Origin: CAILLO01 sp964579735
GTDB lineage: Bacteria > Bacillota > Clostridia > Saccharofermentanales > UBA5734
DNA: 9,894 nucleotides
Direction of reading: 5' to 3'
Assembly (NCBI GenBank): GCA_964579735.1
Contig: CAZOHH010000081.1
Location: forward strand, 1 to 9,894
Position 1 is the stretch's first letter. Each line of letters starts with the position of its first letter. Shown one piece after another: positions 1 to 6,011 of this stretch. The translations under genes were made by a program, and so were the position numbers. A model generated the notes under the pieces. That model saw nothing but the letters and a program-made list of their open reading frames with translations. It had not been told where the DNA came from and did not search any database.

Positions 1-466
1 TGCCGAGCTTGGCGAAGATCTTGTTGTAGGATACCCCGACGGAACACGTCAGCCCGAGCTCGGACTTCACGGTCTCGCGGATCCGGTCGGCGAGTTCCTT
101 TCCATTCAGCCCGAACAGGTGTAGGCAGCCGGTCACGTCGAGCCAGGACTCGTCGATGCCGAAGGGCTCCACGAGGTCCGTGAAGCGTCCGTAGATCTCG
201 TTGGCCTTGATGGAATACTCCTCGTAGAGGTCGTGGTGCGCGGGCAGCAGGACGAGCCCGGGGCACTTCCGCTGCGCCTGCCCGATGGTCTCGGCGGTCT
301 GCACGCCGAAGCGCTTCGCAAGCTCGTTCTTGGCAAGCACGATGCCGCGCCGGCTCTCCGGGTCTCCGCACACGGCTACGGGCCGGTCCTTCAGGTCCGG
401 CCGGGTCAGCAACTCCACCGAGGCGAAGAAGCCGTTCATGTCGCAGTGCAGGATCGTGCGGTCCAA
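1..466 (-). CDS. dinB: DNA polymerase IV (Y-family), N-terminal part, runs off the window
   Basis: Y-family translesion polymerase, which copies past damaged template bases in the cytoplasm at low fidelity. I translated the minus strand by hand; the 155 visible residues begin MDRTILHCDMNGFFASVE. The catalytic aspartate D9 lies in 'HCDMNGFFASVE' and the metal-binding pair D105/E106 in 'GIDESWLDVTG'. The palm-domain motif 'CSVGVSYNKIFAKLG' (residues 141-155) is cut by the window edge; the rest of the palm, thumb and little-finger domains lie outside. The start is a TTG at 466-464, chosen because family homology begins at the next residue and GGAGGG (482-477) lies 10 bases upstream. There is no earlier homologous sequence. 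The gene is divergent from the acyltransferase. I saw no clear LexA box. The sequence style is clostridial. The family call is near certain. Confidence 0.95.
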   Translation of the reverse strand, partial: MDRTILHCDMNGFFASVELLTRPDLKDRPVAVCGDPESRRGIVLAKNELAKRFGVQTAETIGQAQRKCPGLVLLPAHHDLYEEYSIKANEIYGRFTDLVEPFGIDESWLDVTGCLHLFGLNGKELADRIRETVKSELGLTCSVGVSYNKIFAKLG

Positions 467-476
467 GCGTATTCAG

Positions 477-482
477 CCCTCC
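477..482 (-). promoter_or_regulatory. Ribosome binding site of dinB
   Basis: GGAGGG on the minus strand, 10 bases before the TTG codon at 466-464. It decides the non-ATG start of dinB. Confidence 0.6.
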
Positions 483-529
483 GGGAACAGTGTAGCACGA
501 AGCGCTGGAGCGAAGGCAGGGGGGCAGGC

Positions 530-558
530 TTGCGGAAATCCCCGGATAGGGGTTTGAT
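530..558 (+). promoter_or_regulatory. Possible promoter of the acyltransferase gene
   Basis: TTGCGG (530-535), a 17-base spacer, then TTTGAT (553-558), with four of six matches to the -10 consensus. It lies in the 116-base dinB/acyltransferase divergent intergenic region. The spacer contains a small CCCC/GGGG hairpin. This is a weak prediction by eye; transcription would start near 565. Confidence 0.3.
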
Positions 559-582
559 GAAGTCGAGGGGTCCGGAAATGAG

Positions 583-1284
583 ATGCCGGACGTGGATGTC
601 GACGAGAGCAGCATCGCGGTCGAGGAAGGACGGAAGAACATGGCTGGAGGATTCAAGAAGGTGCGTTCCTGGTTCGCCGGCAACCGTTTCCACGGGCTGG
701 AGGGAAACGCCCTTTCCGTCGGCGCCTCGACGCTTCGCGATTCGAGCATCACGGTCAAAGGAAAGGACAACTCCATCGAGATCGGCTCCGGGTGCAGCAT
801 CGAGGGTCTTCGCATCGAGATCCTCGGCGATGGCAATCGGGTCCGCATCGGGAATTCGTTGCGCGTCCGGCATGTCGAGATCCATGTCGAGGATGCGGGC
901 TGTCGGGTCGAGCTCGAGTCGGATTCGACGTTCTGGGGCGCGCAGCAGGGGCTGATCCGCATGGTGGCGAATGAAGGCACGGCACTGAGGATTGGGAGGG
1001 ATTGCCTGGTCGGTCGGTCGGTGAACCTGCGGACCGGAGACGGGCACTCCATCGTGGACCTGGACGGTCGGAGGCTGAACCCGTCGCAGGACGTGAGCGT
1101 GGGGGACCATGTATGGGTCGGCGAACGCGTGACCGTTCTGAAGGGAGCCGTAGTCGGGGACCACTGCGTGGTCGGCGCGGACTCGGTGGTCACGAAGGCG
1201 TTCCCCGAGTCGAACTGCACGCTGGCCGGCAGCCCGGCCGTGGTCCTGAAGCGCGGGACCGACTGGAAGGGCGAGAGGATCTGA
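583..1284 (+). CDS. Hexapeptide-repeat (left-handed beta-helix) O-acyltransferase
   Basis: Predicted acetyl/acyl-CoA-dependent transferase of the trimeric left-handed beta-helix superfamily, close to enzymes that O-acetylate capsular or exopolysaccharide. The 233 residues contain irregular hexapeptide rungs (about 45-145), then a 'TGDGHS' segment with the probable catalytic H155. 'VGDHVWVGERVTVLKGAVVG' and the following rungs (173-205) form the canonical C-terminal coils. The end 'LAGSPAVVLKRGTDW' is the usual closing motif placing the acyl-CoA. No signal peptide or membrane segment is seen, so it should be cytosolic. Two starts are possible: ATG 583, with GAGGGG 12 bases upstream, and ATG 640, with AGGAAGGA 9 bases upstream, which would give 214 residues beginning MAGGFKKVRSW. 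The second has the better ribosome site. The sugar acceptor cannot be told from sequence, and no glycosyltransferase gene is in view. Confidence 0.88.
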   Translation: MPDVDVDESSIAVEEGRKNMAGGFKKVRSWFAGNRFHGLEGNALSVGASTLRDSSITVKGKDNSIEIGSGCSIEGLRIEILGDGNRVRIGNSLRVRHVEIHVEDAGCRVELESDSTFWGAQQGLIRMVANEGTALRIGRDCLVGRSVNLRTGDGHSIVDLDGRRLNPSQDVSVGDHVWVGERVTVLKGAVVGDHCVVGADSVVTKAFPESNCTLAGSPAVVLKRGTDWKGERI

Positions 1285-1343
1285 GTAGCCTTGGGAAATG
1301 CGTTTCGTCGTTGCAGCGAGCCCTTCGGTATTATGACAGACGC

Positions 1344-1582
1344 ATGGAGTCGGCGAATGAAGTTTCTTCGGACGAACGTGAGATACTCATCAGTGCAATC
1401 GTCCAGAATTTCGAGTTCACGTATGANNNNNNNNNNNNNNNNNNNNNNNNNNNNNNNNNNNNNNNNNNNNNNNNNNNNNNNNNNNNNNNNNNNNNNNNNN
1501 NNNNNNNNNNNNNNNNNNNNNNNNNNCCCCTGGATTCCAGAACCTGATTTCCATGGGACACGAGGTTCTGAGAGGCGCTTGA
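1344..1582 (+). CDS. Small unrecognised protein, interrupted by assembly gap
   Basis: Hypothetical. Left of the gap an open frame begins at ATG 1344, reads MESANEVSSDEREILISAIV and ends NFEFTY at the gap. Right of it, the most protein-like frame (from 1529) reads PGFQNLISMGHEVLRGA and stops at TGA 1580-1582. These two pieces are in different frames across the 100 N, which is expected if the N run is a placeholder. That they belong to one gene is inference. Read without frame correction, the left frame would stop at 1545-1547 after PLDSRT. No Shine-Dalgarno is evident before 1344, but TATTAT (1329-1334) just upstream could be a -10 box giving a very short leader. Upstream in-frame TTG 1311 is an alternative start. 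I recognise no family; the visible parts look like a soluble, mostly helical small protein. Confidence 0.45.
1427..1526. other. Assembly gap, 100 N
   Basis: Exactly 100 ambiguous bases, the conventional placeholder for a scaffold join of unknown length. It breaks the small gene beginning at 1344. Distances and reading frames across it should not be trusted. Confidence 0.97.
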
Positions 1583-1593
1583 CCGGAAATCGT

Positions 1594-1622
1594 TTGCCCT
1601 ACCCCGGTATGTTTGTTATAAC
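1594..1622 (+). promoter_or_regulatory. Promoter of the surface-protein unit
   Basis: TTGCCC (1594-1599), a 17-base spacer and TATAAC (1617-1622). The -10 box matches five of six consensus bases and the -35 box four of six. It lies in the intergenic stretch 1583-1696 with transcription expected near 1629, leaving a leader of about 70 bases. No terminator, riboswitch or operator was recognised in that leader. Confidence 0.6.
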
Positions 1623-1696
1623 CAGAGGATAGGGCGGCATGATCCGATGCCCGTCGTCGCGGTGCAAACCAATCCACGACGAAGGCAGGGCACGAT

Positions 1697-4495
1697 ATGG
1701 ATCGTATCTTTGGTTTTGGTTCCCTTTCGTTTCCGCGTCCCTTCTTCTACCGCCTTCTCCGCCCATTTCTCCTTCTGCTCGTATTCCTCCTGCTGATCGG
1801 CGTCTGGCCGCTCGCAACGCATGCCTTGGTCTTCCAGGACTACGGCGGAGTCGAGGATGGCGCGCTTCCGTCCGGCTGGACGCAGGTGTCGGGTGCGAGT
1901 GGTTCGGTCGCGGCGTCCTCCGGGGCGCTCCGGGTGGTGGATGCGAGCTCGTCGACGCAGAGCTACGCATCGTGGACCGCACCCATCTCGGGCACTCAGA
2001 CGTTGGATTTCGACCTGGTGCGGACGTCGGGCGTGGCTCGGGTGGCGCTGGGCTCGACGGCTCTGGGCGGGACGAACTTCAACAACACGTCCATCTTCCA
2101 CCTGATCTTCCAGAGCGACGGGTCCGTCGACTACTACAAGGGAAGCGCCTACTCCCTGGCGGGCGCCGGGGCCGGAAAAGTCCCGGCGGGAATTCGCGTG
2201 CACGTCCGTCTGTGCATATCCTACGGGTCGGCCGTAAATGCGGCGACGCTCTATCTGGACGGCGTCTCGGTCGGGGCTCTTTCCGGGGTCGCGTGGGCGA
2301 GTCGGGGGAAGTTGCCGGACCGCCTGATGCTGGGGTCGGGGAGCGGCAGCGGGACCGGCGATGAGTTCATCGTGGACAACGTGCGCGTTTCGCAGTTGGT
2401 GGAGCCGCCGGCGGTGTTCGGCACACCTGGGATCGAGGTCGTGTCGGCAGGCAGTCCAGTATCCATCACACACGCCGTGACCGGGGGCGGTTCCGAGATG
2501 GGCTACAGCTACCGCGTCTACCGGTATGACGCTTCTCTGGACCGCTTCCTGAAGGTCACTTCGGCGACGACGTCCGTGGATGGGGTGGGTGCGGAGTGGA
2601 GCTTTCCGGCCCGGATGAGCGGGACGTACCAGCTGCAATCGGAGGTACGACTGGATGGAGGCGTCTGGCTGGAGGATTCGGATACGAGCTGGGTGGAGGT
2701 GCCCGTGAAGGCGCTGACGATGTCGGTGCAGGCGTTGGGGGAACCGGCGGGAGGCGTGCGGGTTCTGGTGGGCGGTGGGTTCGCTGGGACGCGGTCGCAG
2801 GTCTGGCTGCTGAGGGAAACAGGAGATGGGCGCGGCTGGGTGCGGGTCAAGGGATATGGGGACGCTTTCTCGGGTGCGGACGGAGGGACATCCTGGGTGG
2901 ACGTGCTGCCGGACGGATTCGCCGCAGGGGAGCTGCCGAACGTGGGTGAGACGTGCTCGATGCGGGTGGAGACGCTGACGGACGAGGAATACATGGTGGG
3001 TGTCGGGTCGGCGAGCGGCGTGCACGGTTCGGTATGCACGGTGGAGGTACCGGATCTTCCGCGTCTGGAGGGGGTTCTGGTGTCGTCTGCGACGGGCCGC
3101 ACAGGGTCGCTGGAACCGCTGGAGGCTACTCTGGTGAGACCGGCCGGGGGCGTGTTGCGGTTCACGGCGGGTTGCGCCGGATTCGCGGACGAGGACGTGG
3201 ACTTCACGCTGCGGCTGGTACCCGATGCCGAGTCTGGGCCGGGAGCGGCCGGGGATACGGTATTGGATGCCGACATCGCGGACGTGGGGAGCGGTGCACG
3301 GACGGGGACACTGGAATGGGACACGACGGACGTGCCGTCGGGGACGTACCTGCTGTCGGTGAGCTCGGCGGGGCACGGTTTCTTCTCGACGCGGTCCGCG
3401 ACTCGGTTCTGCCTCGTGACGTTGACGAGGGTCGGGGAGGTGATTCCGGAGCTGGATTCCGAGACGCCCATCGTGGTGACGATGCTGGATTCGGGGGAGA
3501 CCTGGATCTCGGCGTATGGCACGGGGTTGGCGTCCGCTTTCGTGAAGGTCTGGCTGTCGACGCCTTTCGGTGGACTGGGTTCATCGGCCGGGGTCGGGTC
3601 CTCGGCGTCGACGCTGAACATGGAACTTCCGGGATTCGGAATCTACCGGGCGGACGTGCAGGTGCGGAGGGCAGGTCTGAAGACGTACGATGACGCCGCG
3701 ACGCTCTATTTTCCGCGGCTTCGGTCGGATCCGGTGCGAATCGTGTCTGTGACGGCGTCTGCCGACGGGGGCTCACTGACGAGCGGCGCGACGGTGTCGC
3801 CGGGGACCCGCGTGACGTTCACGGGCGCGGCGGGCGGTGGTGGCGGTGGTGGCGCAGAGGGTGAAGGAGGCCCGTCGGAGGACCTGGCCTCCGGATACGC
3901 CTACTCCTACTGGACCGAGGACAGCGAGGGCTGGCACATGCTGCGGGGTTGGTCGGTATCTCCCGATTGGAGCTTTTCGCCGACGGATCCCGGTCTGTAT
4001 TCGGTGGTGATGTTCGCCAAGGGAGCGGACGGACAGGCCGGTTCCTATGAGGCGTCGTGGTCGACGCAGGTGCGCGTGGCCGGAGCGCCGGATCTGGGGG
4101 GATACCAGTTGGTGAAGGCGGTCGGACTTGCGGACTCGGGGCCGGGGGCGAGCGGGGACGAGGAGAGCGGAGACGGCTCGCTGACGGGAGTGGGAGCCGG
4201 GACTGGTATTTCATCGCGGACCGCGGTGCGGCTTTCGGTGGAGGTGGACCCGGATGCCGTGGACGAGAAGGGGAGCGCGCTCGCAGGGGCGGCGAAGCCG
4301 GAGGGACGGTTGTACCAGTTCGAGGTGATCGACGCGCACCTGTACACGATGCTGCGCGGGTTCTCGCCCGACCCGACCTGCCTGTGGATCCCGCGCAAGG
4401 CCGGCACATACACGATCCTGGTGCATATCCGCGACACCGCATCGGGTGGATTCGAGGACGTGCACACCGTGGTGGAAGATGTAGTTGTCGGGTAA
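1697..4495 (+). CDS. Secreted multi-module beta-sandwich/Ig-like surface protein
   Basis: 932 residues, probably exported and extracellular. Residues 1-43 form a signal peptide: basic start, hydrophobic core 'LLLLVFLLLIGVWPLA' near 25-40, cleavage around 'THA'. Residues 44-235 resemble a LamG/concanavalin-like jellyroll, with 'SYASWTAPISGTQTLDFDL' and 'GDEFIVDNVRVSQL' as the terminal strand. About six beta modules follow (roughly 245-335, 340-450, 455-575, 590-675, 680-795, 800-932). The clearest share an aromatic core and a closing strand: 'YSYRVYRYD..GTYQL' (270-315), 'YAYSYW..GLYSVVMFAK' (734-775) and 'YQFEVIDAHLYTMLRGFS..AGTYTILVHIRD' (873-913), like Y_Y_Y-type or Ig-like repeats of clostridial surface proteins. 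A seven-glycine run (713-719) and an acidic linker (812-838) separate late modules. No wall anchor or catalytic motif is seen; ligand and function are unknown. Start: AGGG lies about 8 bases before ATG 1697. It heads a probable operon with the anchored small protein and the SEC-C protein. Confidence 0.85.
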   Translation: MDRIFGFGSLSFPRPFFYRLLRPFLLLLVFLLLIGVWPLATHALVFQDYGGVEDGALPSGWTQVSGASGSVAASSGALRVVDASSSTQSYASWTAPISGTQTLDFDLVRTSGVARVALGSTALGGTNFNNTSIFHLIFQSDGSVDYYKGSAYSLAGAGAGKVPAGIRVHVRLCISYGSAVNAATLYLDGVSVGALSGVAWASRGKLPDRLMLGSGSGSGTGDEFIVDNVRVSQLVEPPAVFGTPGIEVVSAGSPVSITHAVTGGGSEMGYSYRVYRYDASLDRFLKVTSATTSVDGVGAEWSFPARMSGTYQLQSEVRLDGGVWLEDSDTSWVEVPVKALTMSVQALGEPAGGVRVLVGGGFAGTRSQVWLLRETGDGRGWVRVKGYGDAFSGADGGTSWVDVLPDGFAAGELPNVGETCSMRVETLTDEEYMVGVGSASGVHGSVCTVEVPDLPRLEGVLVSSATGRTGSLEPLEATLVRPAGGVLRFTAGCAGFADEDVDFTLRLVPDAESGPGAAGDTVLDADIADVGSGARTGTLEWDTTDVPSGTYLLSVSSAGHGFFSTRSATRFCLVTLTRVGEVIPELDSETPIVVTMLDSGETWISAYGTGLASAFVKVWLSTPFGGLGSSAGVGSSASTLNMELPGFGIYRADVQVRRAGLKTYDDAATLYFPRLRSDPVRIVSVTASADGGSLTSGATVSPGTRVTFTGAAGGGGGGGAEGEGGPSEDLASGYAYSYWTEDSEGWHMLRGWSVSPDWSFSPTDPGLYSVVMFAKGADGQAGSYEASWSTQVRVAGAPDLGGYQLVKAVGLADSGPGASGDEESGDGSLTGVGAGTGISSRTAVRLSVEVDPDAVDEKGSALAGAAKPEGRLYQFEVIDAHLYTMLRGFSPDPTCLWIPRKAGTYTILVHIRDTASGGFEDVHTVVEDVVVG
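3833..3853 (+). repeat. GGY triplet run encoding seven glycines
   Basis: Seven consecutive GGC/GGT codons inside the secreted protein gene, in the linker before the fifth module's aromatic core. This is a simple triplet repeat that could change length by slippage without shifting frame. Confidence 0.8.
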
Positions 4496-4535
4496 TCTCT
4501 TTTCCAGTACGATGGATTCACGTCGAAGGACGCAT

Positions 4536-4542
4536 GGGAGGA
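4536..4542 (+). promoter_or_regulatory. Ribosome binding site deciding the start of the small exported protein
   Basis: GGGAGGA. It is placed well for ATG 4552, while the nearer ATG 4543 would leave almost no spacer. Confidence 0.55.
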
Positions 4543-4551
4543 ATGTTTCGC

Positions 4552-4812
4552 ATGATGAACAGGAAGCTTCTGGTCATGGGGTTGGTCGTGGCGGCAGTGT
4601 TGGCANNNNNNNNNNNNNNNNNNNNNNNNNNNNNNNNNNNNNNNNNNNNNNNNNNNNNNNNNNNNNNNNNNNNNNNNNNNNNNNNNNNNNNNNNNNNNNN
4701 NNNNNTCGGGAACCCGCAGATGGGTGATTCGATTCCCTGGCTTCCGGCAGTTGCGGCCGTGGTCGCGCTGGCGGTGCTCGTGGTGCTGGGACTGGGGCGT
4801 AAGAAGAAATGA
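4552..4812 (+). CDS. Small exported protein with NPxTG-like wall-sorting tail, centre lost in gap
   Basis: The left end reads MMNRKLLVMGLVVAAVLA, a signal peptide running into the gap. The right end carries NPQMGD, then the hydrophobic stretch IPWLPAVAAVVALAVLVVL and the basic tail GRKKK. This is the three-part layout of a sortase substrate (pentapeptide, hydrophobic span, positive tail), with methionine where NPQTN- and NPxTG-type motifs carry threonine. If it is not cleaved by a sortase, it would be a C-terminally membrane-anchored protein. GGGAGGA (4536-4542) favours ATG 4552 at about 10 bases; the in-frame ATG 4543 is too close to that site and 4555 is also possible. True length is unknown because the central 100 N are a placeholder. 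The TGA stop overlaps the SEC-C gene's ATG (ATGA, 4809-4812). It lies 56 bases after the 932-residue protein and probably shares its transcript. Confidence 0.72.
   Translation: MMNRKLLVMGLVVAAVLAXXXXXXXXXXXXXXXXXXXXXXXXXXXXXXXXXXGNPQMGDSIPWLPAVAAVVALAVLVVLGLGRKKK
4606..4705. other. Assembly gap, 100 N
   Basis: A second run of exactly 100 N, between the signal peptide and the C-terminal anchor of the small exported protein. The missing piece may be repetitive or low-complexity extracellular sequence, a common reason for such breaks, but this is not visible. Confidence 0.97.
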
Positions 4813-5537
4813 AGAACAACCTGCTCCTTGCACTCCGCGCGGCGGTAAACCTATACGGTGCCATATCGCAGGCGCGTTTCCTCGAGATCTACAACCGACT
4901 GGAACTGGGAGACAGCCCGGCAACCGAAGCCGACCTCGCCAAGTTGAAACTGCGCGACGAATACTTCGATCTCGAAGGGAACTACTACGCCCATGAGATT
5001 CTGCTGACGGAGGAAGAGGATACGCTGGAGGACCTGCTGGTCCAGCAACGCGGAAAGACCTTCTACGTACCGGACCGGACGGAGTTCTTGAAGTTCGAGG
5101 ATGACTTGTACTACGAGCGTACGGAGGCTTTTGAACAACTCCTGGCCTTCCTGAAAAAGGAGTTCAGGTTGAAAGCCGAAAAAGCCGGGGAGTTATGCGA
5201 GGATATCCAGCTGGTCTGCGCCGAAATGACGTTCTCCATCGGAGCCGTGATGTTCGAATTCGAACGCCGTCAGATCGTGTTCGAGGACGAAGCCGTCGTG
5301 AACCGCCTTATGCCGTTGATCATGGAAGTCGCGAACCACTCCCGCCTCTGGACGAATTGCGGACATACTCCGAGGGAAGTGCGCGAGCAGTCCTCGGGCG
5401 CACCGTCCAGCGCGCGGCCTTCGAGCTTTGCGGACACAGGGAAACCGGCCGCCAAGGCGGCAGCCGCCTGGAAGACCGGACGGAACGATCCATGTCCCTG
5501 CGGGAGCGGTAAGAAGTACAAGAACTGCTGCGGGTAA
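4809..5537 (+). CDS. SEC-C zinc-motif protein
   Basis: 242 residues, cytosolic by appearance, with no signal or membrane segment. Residues 1-190 are a mostly helical domain with acidic stretches ('LTEEEDTLEDLL', about 66-77). Residues 191-222 are a Ser/Ala/Pro-rich linker. Residues 224-242 are a textbook SEC-C motif, 'GRNDPCPCGSGKKYKNCCG', with zinc ligands C229, C231, C240 and C241. SEC-C tails bind zinc; in SecA this tail contacts SecB and ribosomes, and many stand-alone carriers are of unknown role. The N-terminal domain resembles clostridial SEC-C proteins but I cannot name it. The start overlaps the stop of the exported small protein by four bases, and with no strong ribosome site of its own it is probably translationally coupled. 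The pairing with two exported proteins is suggestive of a secretion-related role, which is inference only. Confidence 0.85.
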   Translation: MKNNLLLALRAAVNLYGAISQARFLEIYNRLELGDSPATEADLAKLKLRDEYFDLEGNYYAHEILLTEEEDTLEDLLVQQRGKTFYVPDRTEFLKFEDDLYYERTEAFEQLLAFLKKEFRLKAEKAGELCEDIQLVCAEMTFSIGAVMFEFERRQIVFEDEAVVNRLMPLIMEVANHSRLWTNCGHTPREVREQSSGAPSSARPSSFADTGKPAAKAAAAWKTGRNDPCPCGSGKKYKNCCG

Positions 5538-5538
5538 G

Positions 5539-5554
5539 GGACGCCTTGCGGGCG
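5539..5554 (+). repeat. Left copy of 16-bp direct repeat flanking the toxin-antitoxin module
   Basis: GGACGCCTTGCGGGCG, starting two bases after the SEC-C stop codon. It is identical to 6319-6334. Six more bases to the left align with two mismatches, giving 20 of 22 identical. Read in frame it gives DALRA, the same residues as the toxin C-terminus, so it may be a relic of another toxin gene end. Confidence 0.75.
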
Positions 5555-5625
5555 CGCATCGTCGAGTGCTCGAAAAACGCTGCACCGTATGGACAACCGA
5601 ATCGAGGAATGCAACATTCAATACG

Positions 5626-5653
5626 ATGCATGCGACCCACTTGGAGCATGCAT
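5626..5653. repeat. Inverted repeat upstream of the toxin-antitoxin promoter
   Basis: ATGCATGC (5626-5633) and GCATGCAT (5646-5653) are perfect inverted arms with a 12-base spacer. The repeat lies 33 bases before the predicted -35 box. It is a candidate distal operator for the antitoxin or toxin-antitoxin complex. A direct repeat CCATCACT follows at 5659-5666 and 5672-5679. Confidence 0.45.
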
Positions 5654-5677
5654 TCATACCATCACTTCGTGCCATCA

Positions 5678-5695
5678 CTATTTGATTGCAAATAG
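5678..5695. promoter_or_regulatory. Palindromic operator candidate overlapping the -35 box
   Basis: CTATTTG-ATTG-CAAATAG, perfect seven-base arms around a four-base centre. It covers the predicted -35 hexamer (5686-5691). Ribbon-helix-helix antitoxins usually repress their own promoter by binding such palindromes, so this is the best candidate autoregulatory site. The assignment is inferred from position. Confidence 0.5.
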
Positions 5696-5714
5696 ATACG
5701 TTCCGCTGTATCGT
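5686..5714 (+). promoter_or_regulatory. Promoter of the toxin-antitoxin operon
   Basis: TTGCAA (5686-5691), a 17-base spacer and TATCGT (5709-5714), each with four of six consensus matches. It sits in an AT-rich patch. Transcription would begin near 5721, about 20 bases before the antitoxin ATG. The intergenic stretch 5538-5741 holds this promoter, two inverted repeats and the left 16-bp repeat, and no gene that I can support. Confidence 0.5.
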
Positions 5715-5741
5715 CATGGCAGGACGAAAGCAGGTGGTTTC

Positions 5742-6011
5742 ATGAAGCGTGCCATGGAAACAATTCGCTACACGACGGTTCTGCCGGAAAAGGACGTGAT
5801 GGAATTGAAGGAACTTGCTGCCGGGAAGTACATTCCGTCCGTGAATGCAGGGATTCGCGAGGCTGTAGAAGCATATATCGAACTTCGCAAGAAGGAGATA
5901 TATGCTCAGCGCATGGGGGATGCCGTCAAGGATGTGGAATTCATGAAGCGTACACTCGACGCTCAGGAGTCTTTCCATAATACGGAGAGCAAGGTGGACG
6001 GCGAGTGGTAG
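5742..6011 (+). CDS. Ribbon-helix-helix antitoxin of a MazF-type module
   Basis: 89 residues. The N-terminal 'ETIRYTTVLPEKDVMELKEL' gives the DNA-binding beta strand and first helix of an RHH fold; 'SVNAGIREAVEAYIELRKKE' gives the second helix. The C-terminal part (about 50-89), rich in charged residues and ending 'KVDGEW', is the flexible segment that in MazE/EndoAI-like antitoxins wraps and blocks the toxin. It should neutralise the MazF-like partner and repress the operon. Start ATG 5742 is chosen because AGGTGG (5732-5737) is correctly spaced and homology begins there. The longer open frame back to 5589 covers promoter and operator sequence and is rejected. The stop overlaps the toxin start by seven bases. 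Its base composition is lower in GC than the neighbours. Confident as antitoxin; the exact family name is less sure. Confidence 0.88.
   Translation: MKRAMETIRYTTVLPEKDVMELKELAAGKYIPSVNAGIREAVEAYIELRKKEIYAQRMGDAVKDVEFMKRTLDAQESFHNTESKVDGEW

Noticed and set aside
436..1164. 242-codon minus-strand frame over the acyltransferase
   Set aside because: It overlaps the start of dinB and the convincing hexapeptide-repeat protein and shows no family features.
1538..1570. CAGAACCT...AGGTTCTG inverted repeat with 17-base loop
   Set aside because: No T-run follows, so it is not a usual intrinsic terminator; it also falls within the probable coding end of the split small gene.
1633..1696. Possible riboswitch or structured leader before the large secreted protein
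   Set aside because: The leader is only about 70 bases and I found no conserved riboswitch core or strong hairpin.
1616..3376. 586-codon minus-strand open frame
   Set aside because: Arg/Pro/His-rich composition with no recognisable domain; it lies opposite the 932-residue secreted protein, which has a signal peptide, promoter and repeated modules.
4057..4551. In-frame extension of the small exported protein upstream to 4057
   Set aside because: It lies in a different frame inside the 932-residue gene, and the signal peptide with a good ribosome site starts at 4552.
5589..5741. N-terminal extension of the antitoxin from ATG 5589
   Set aside because: It would translate the promoter and both palindromes; ATG 5742 has a good ribosome site and matches family N-termini.
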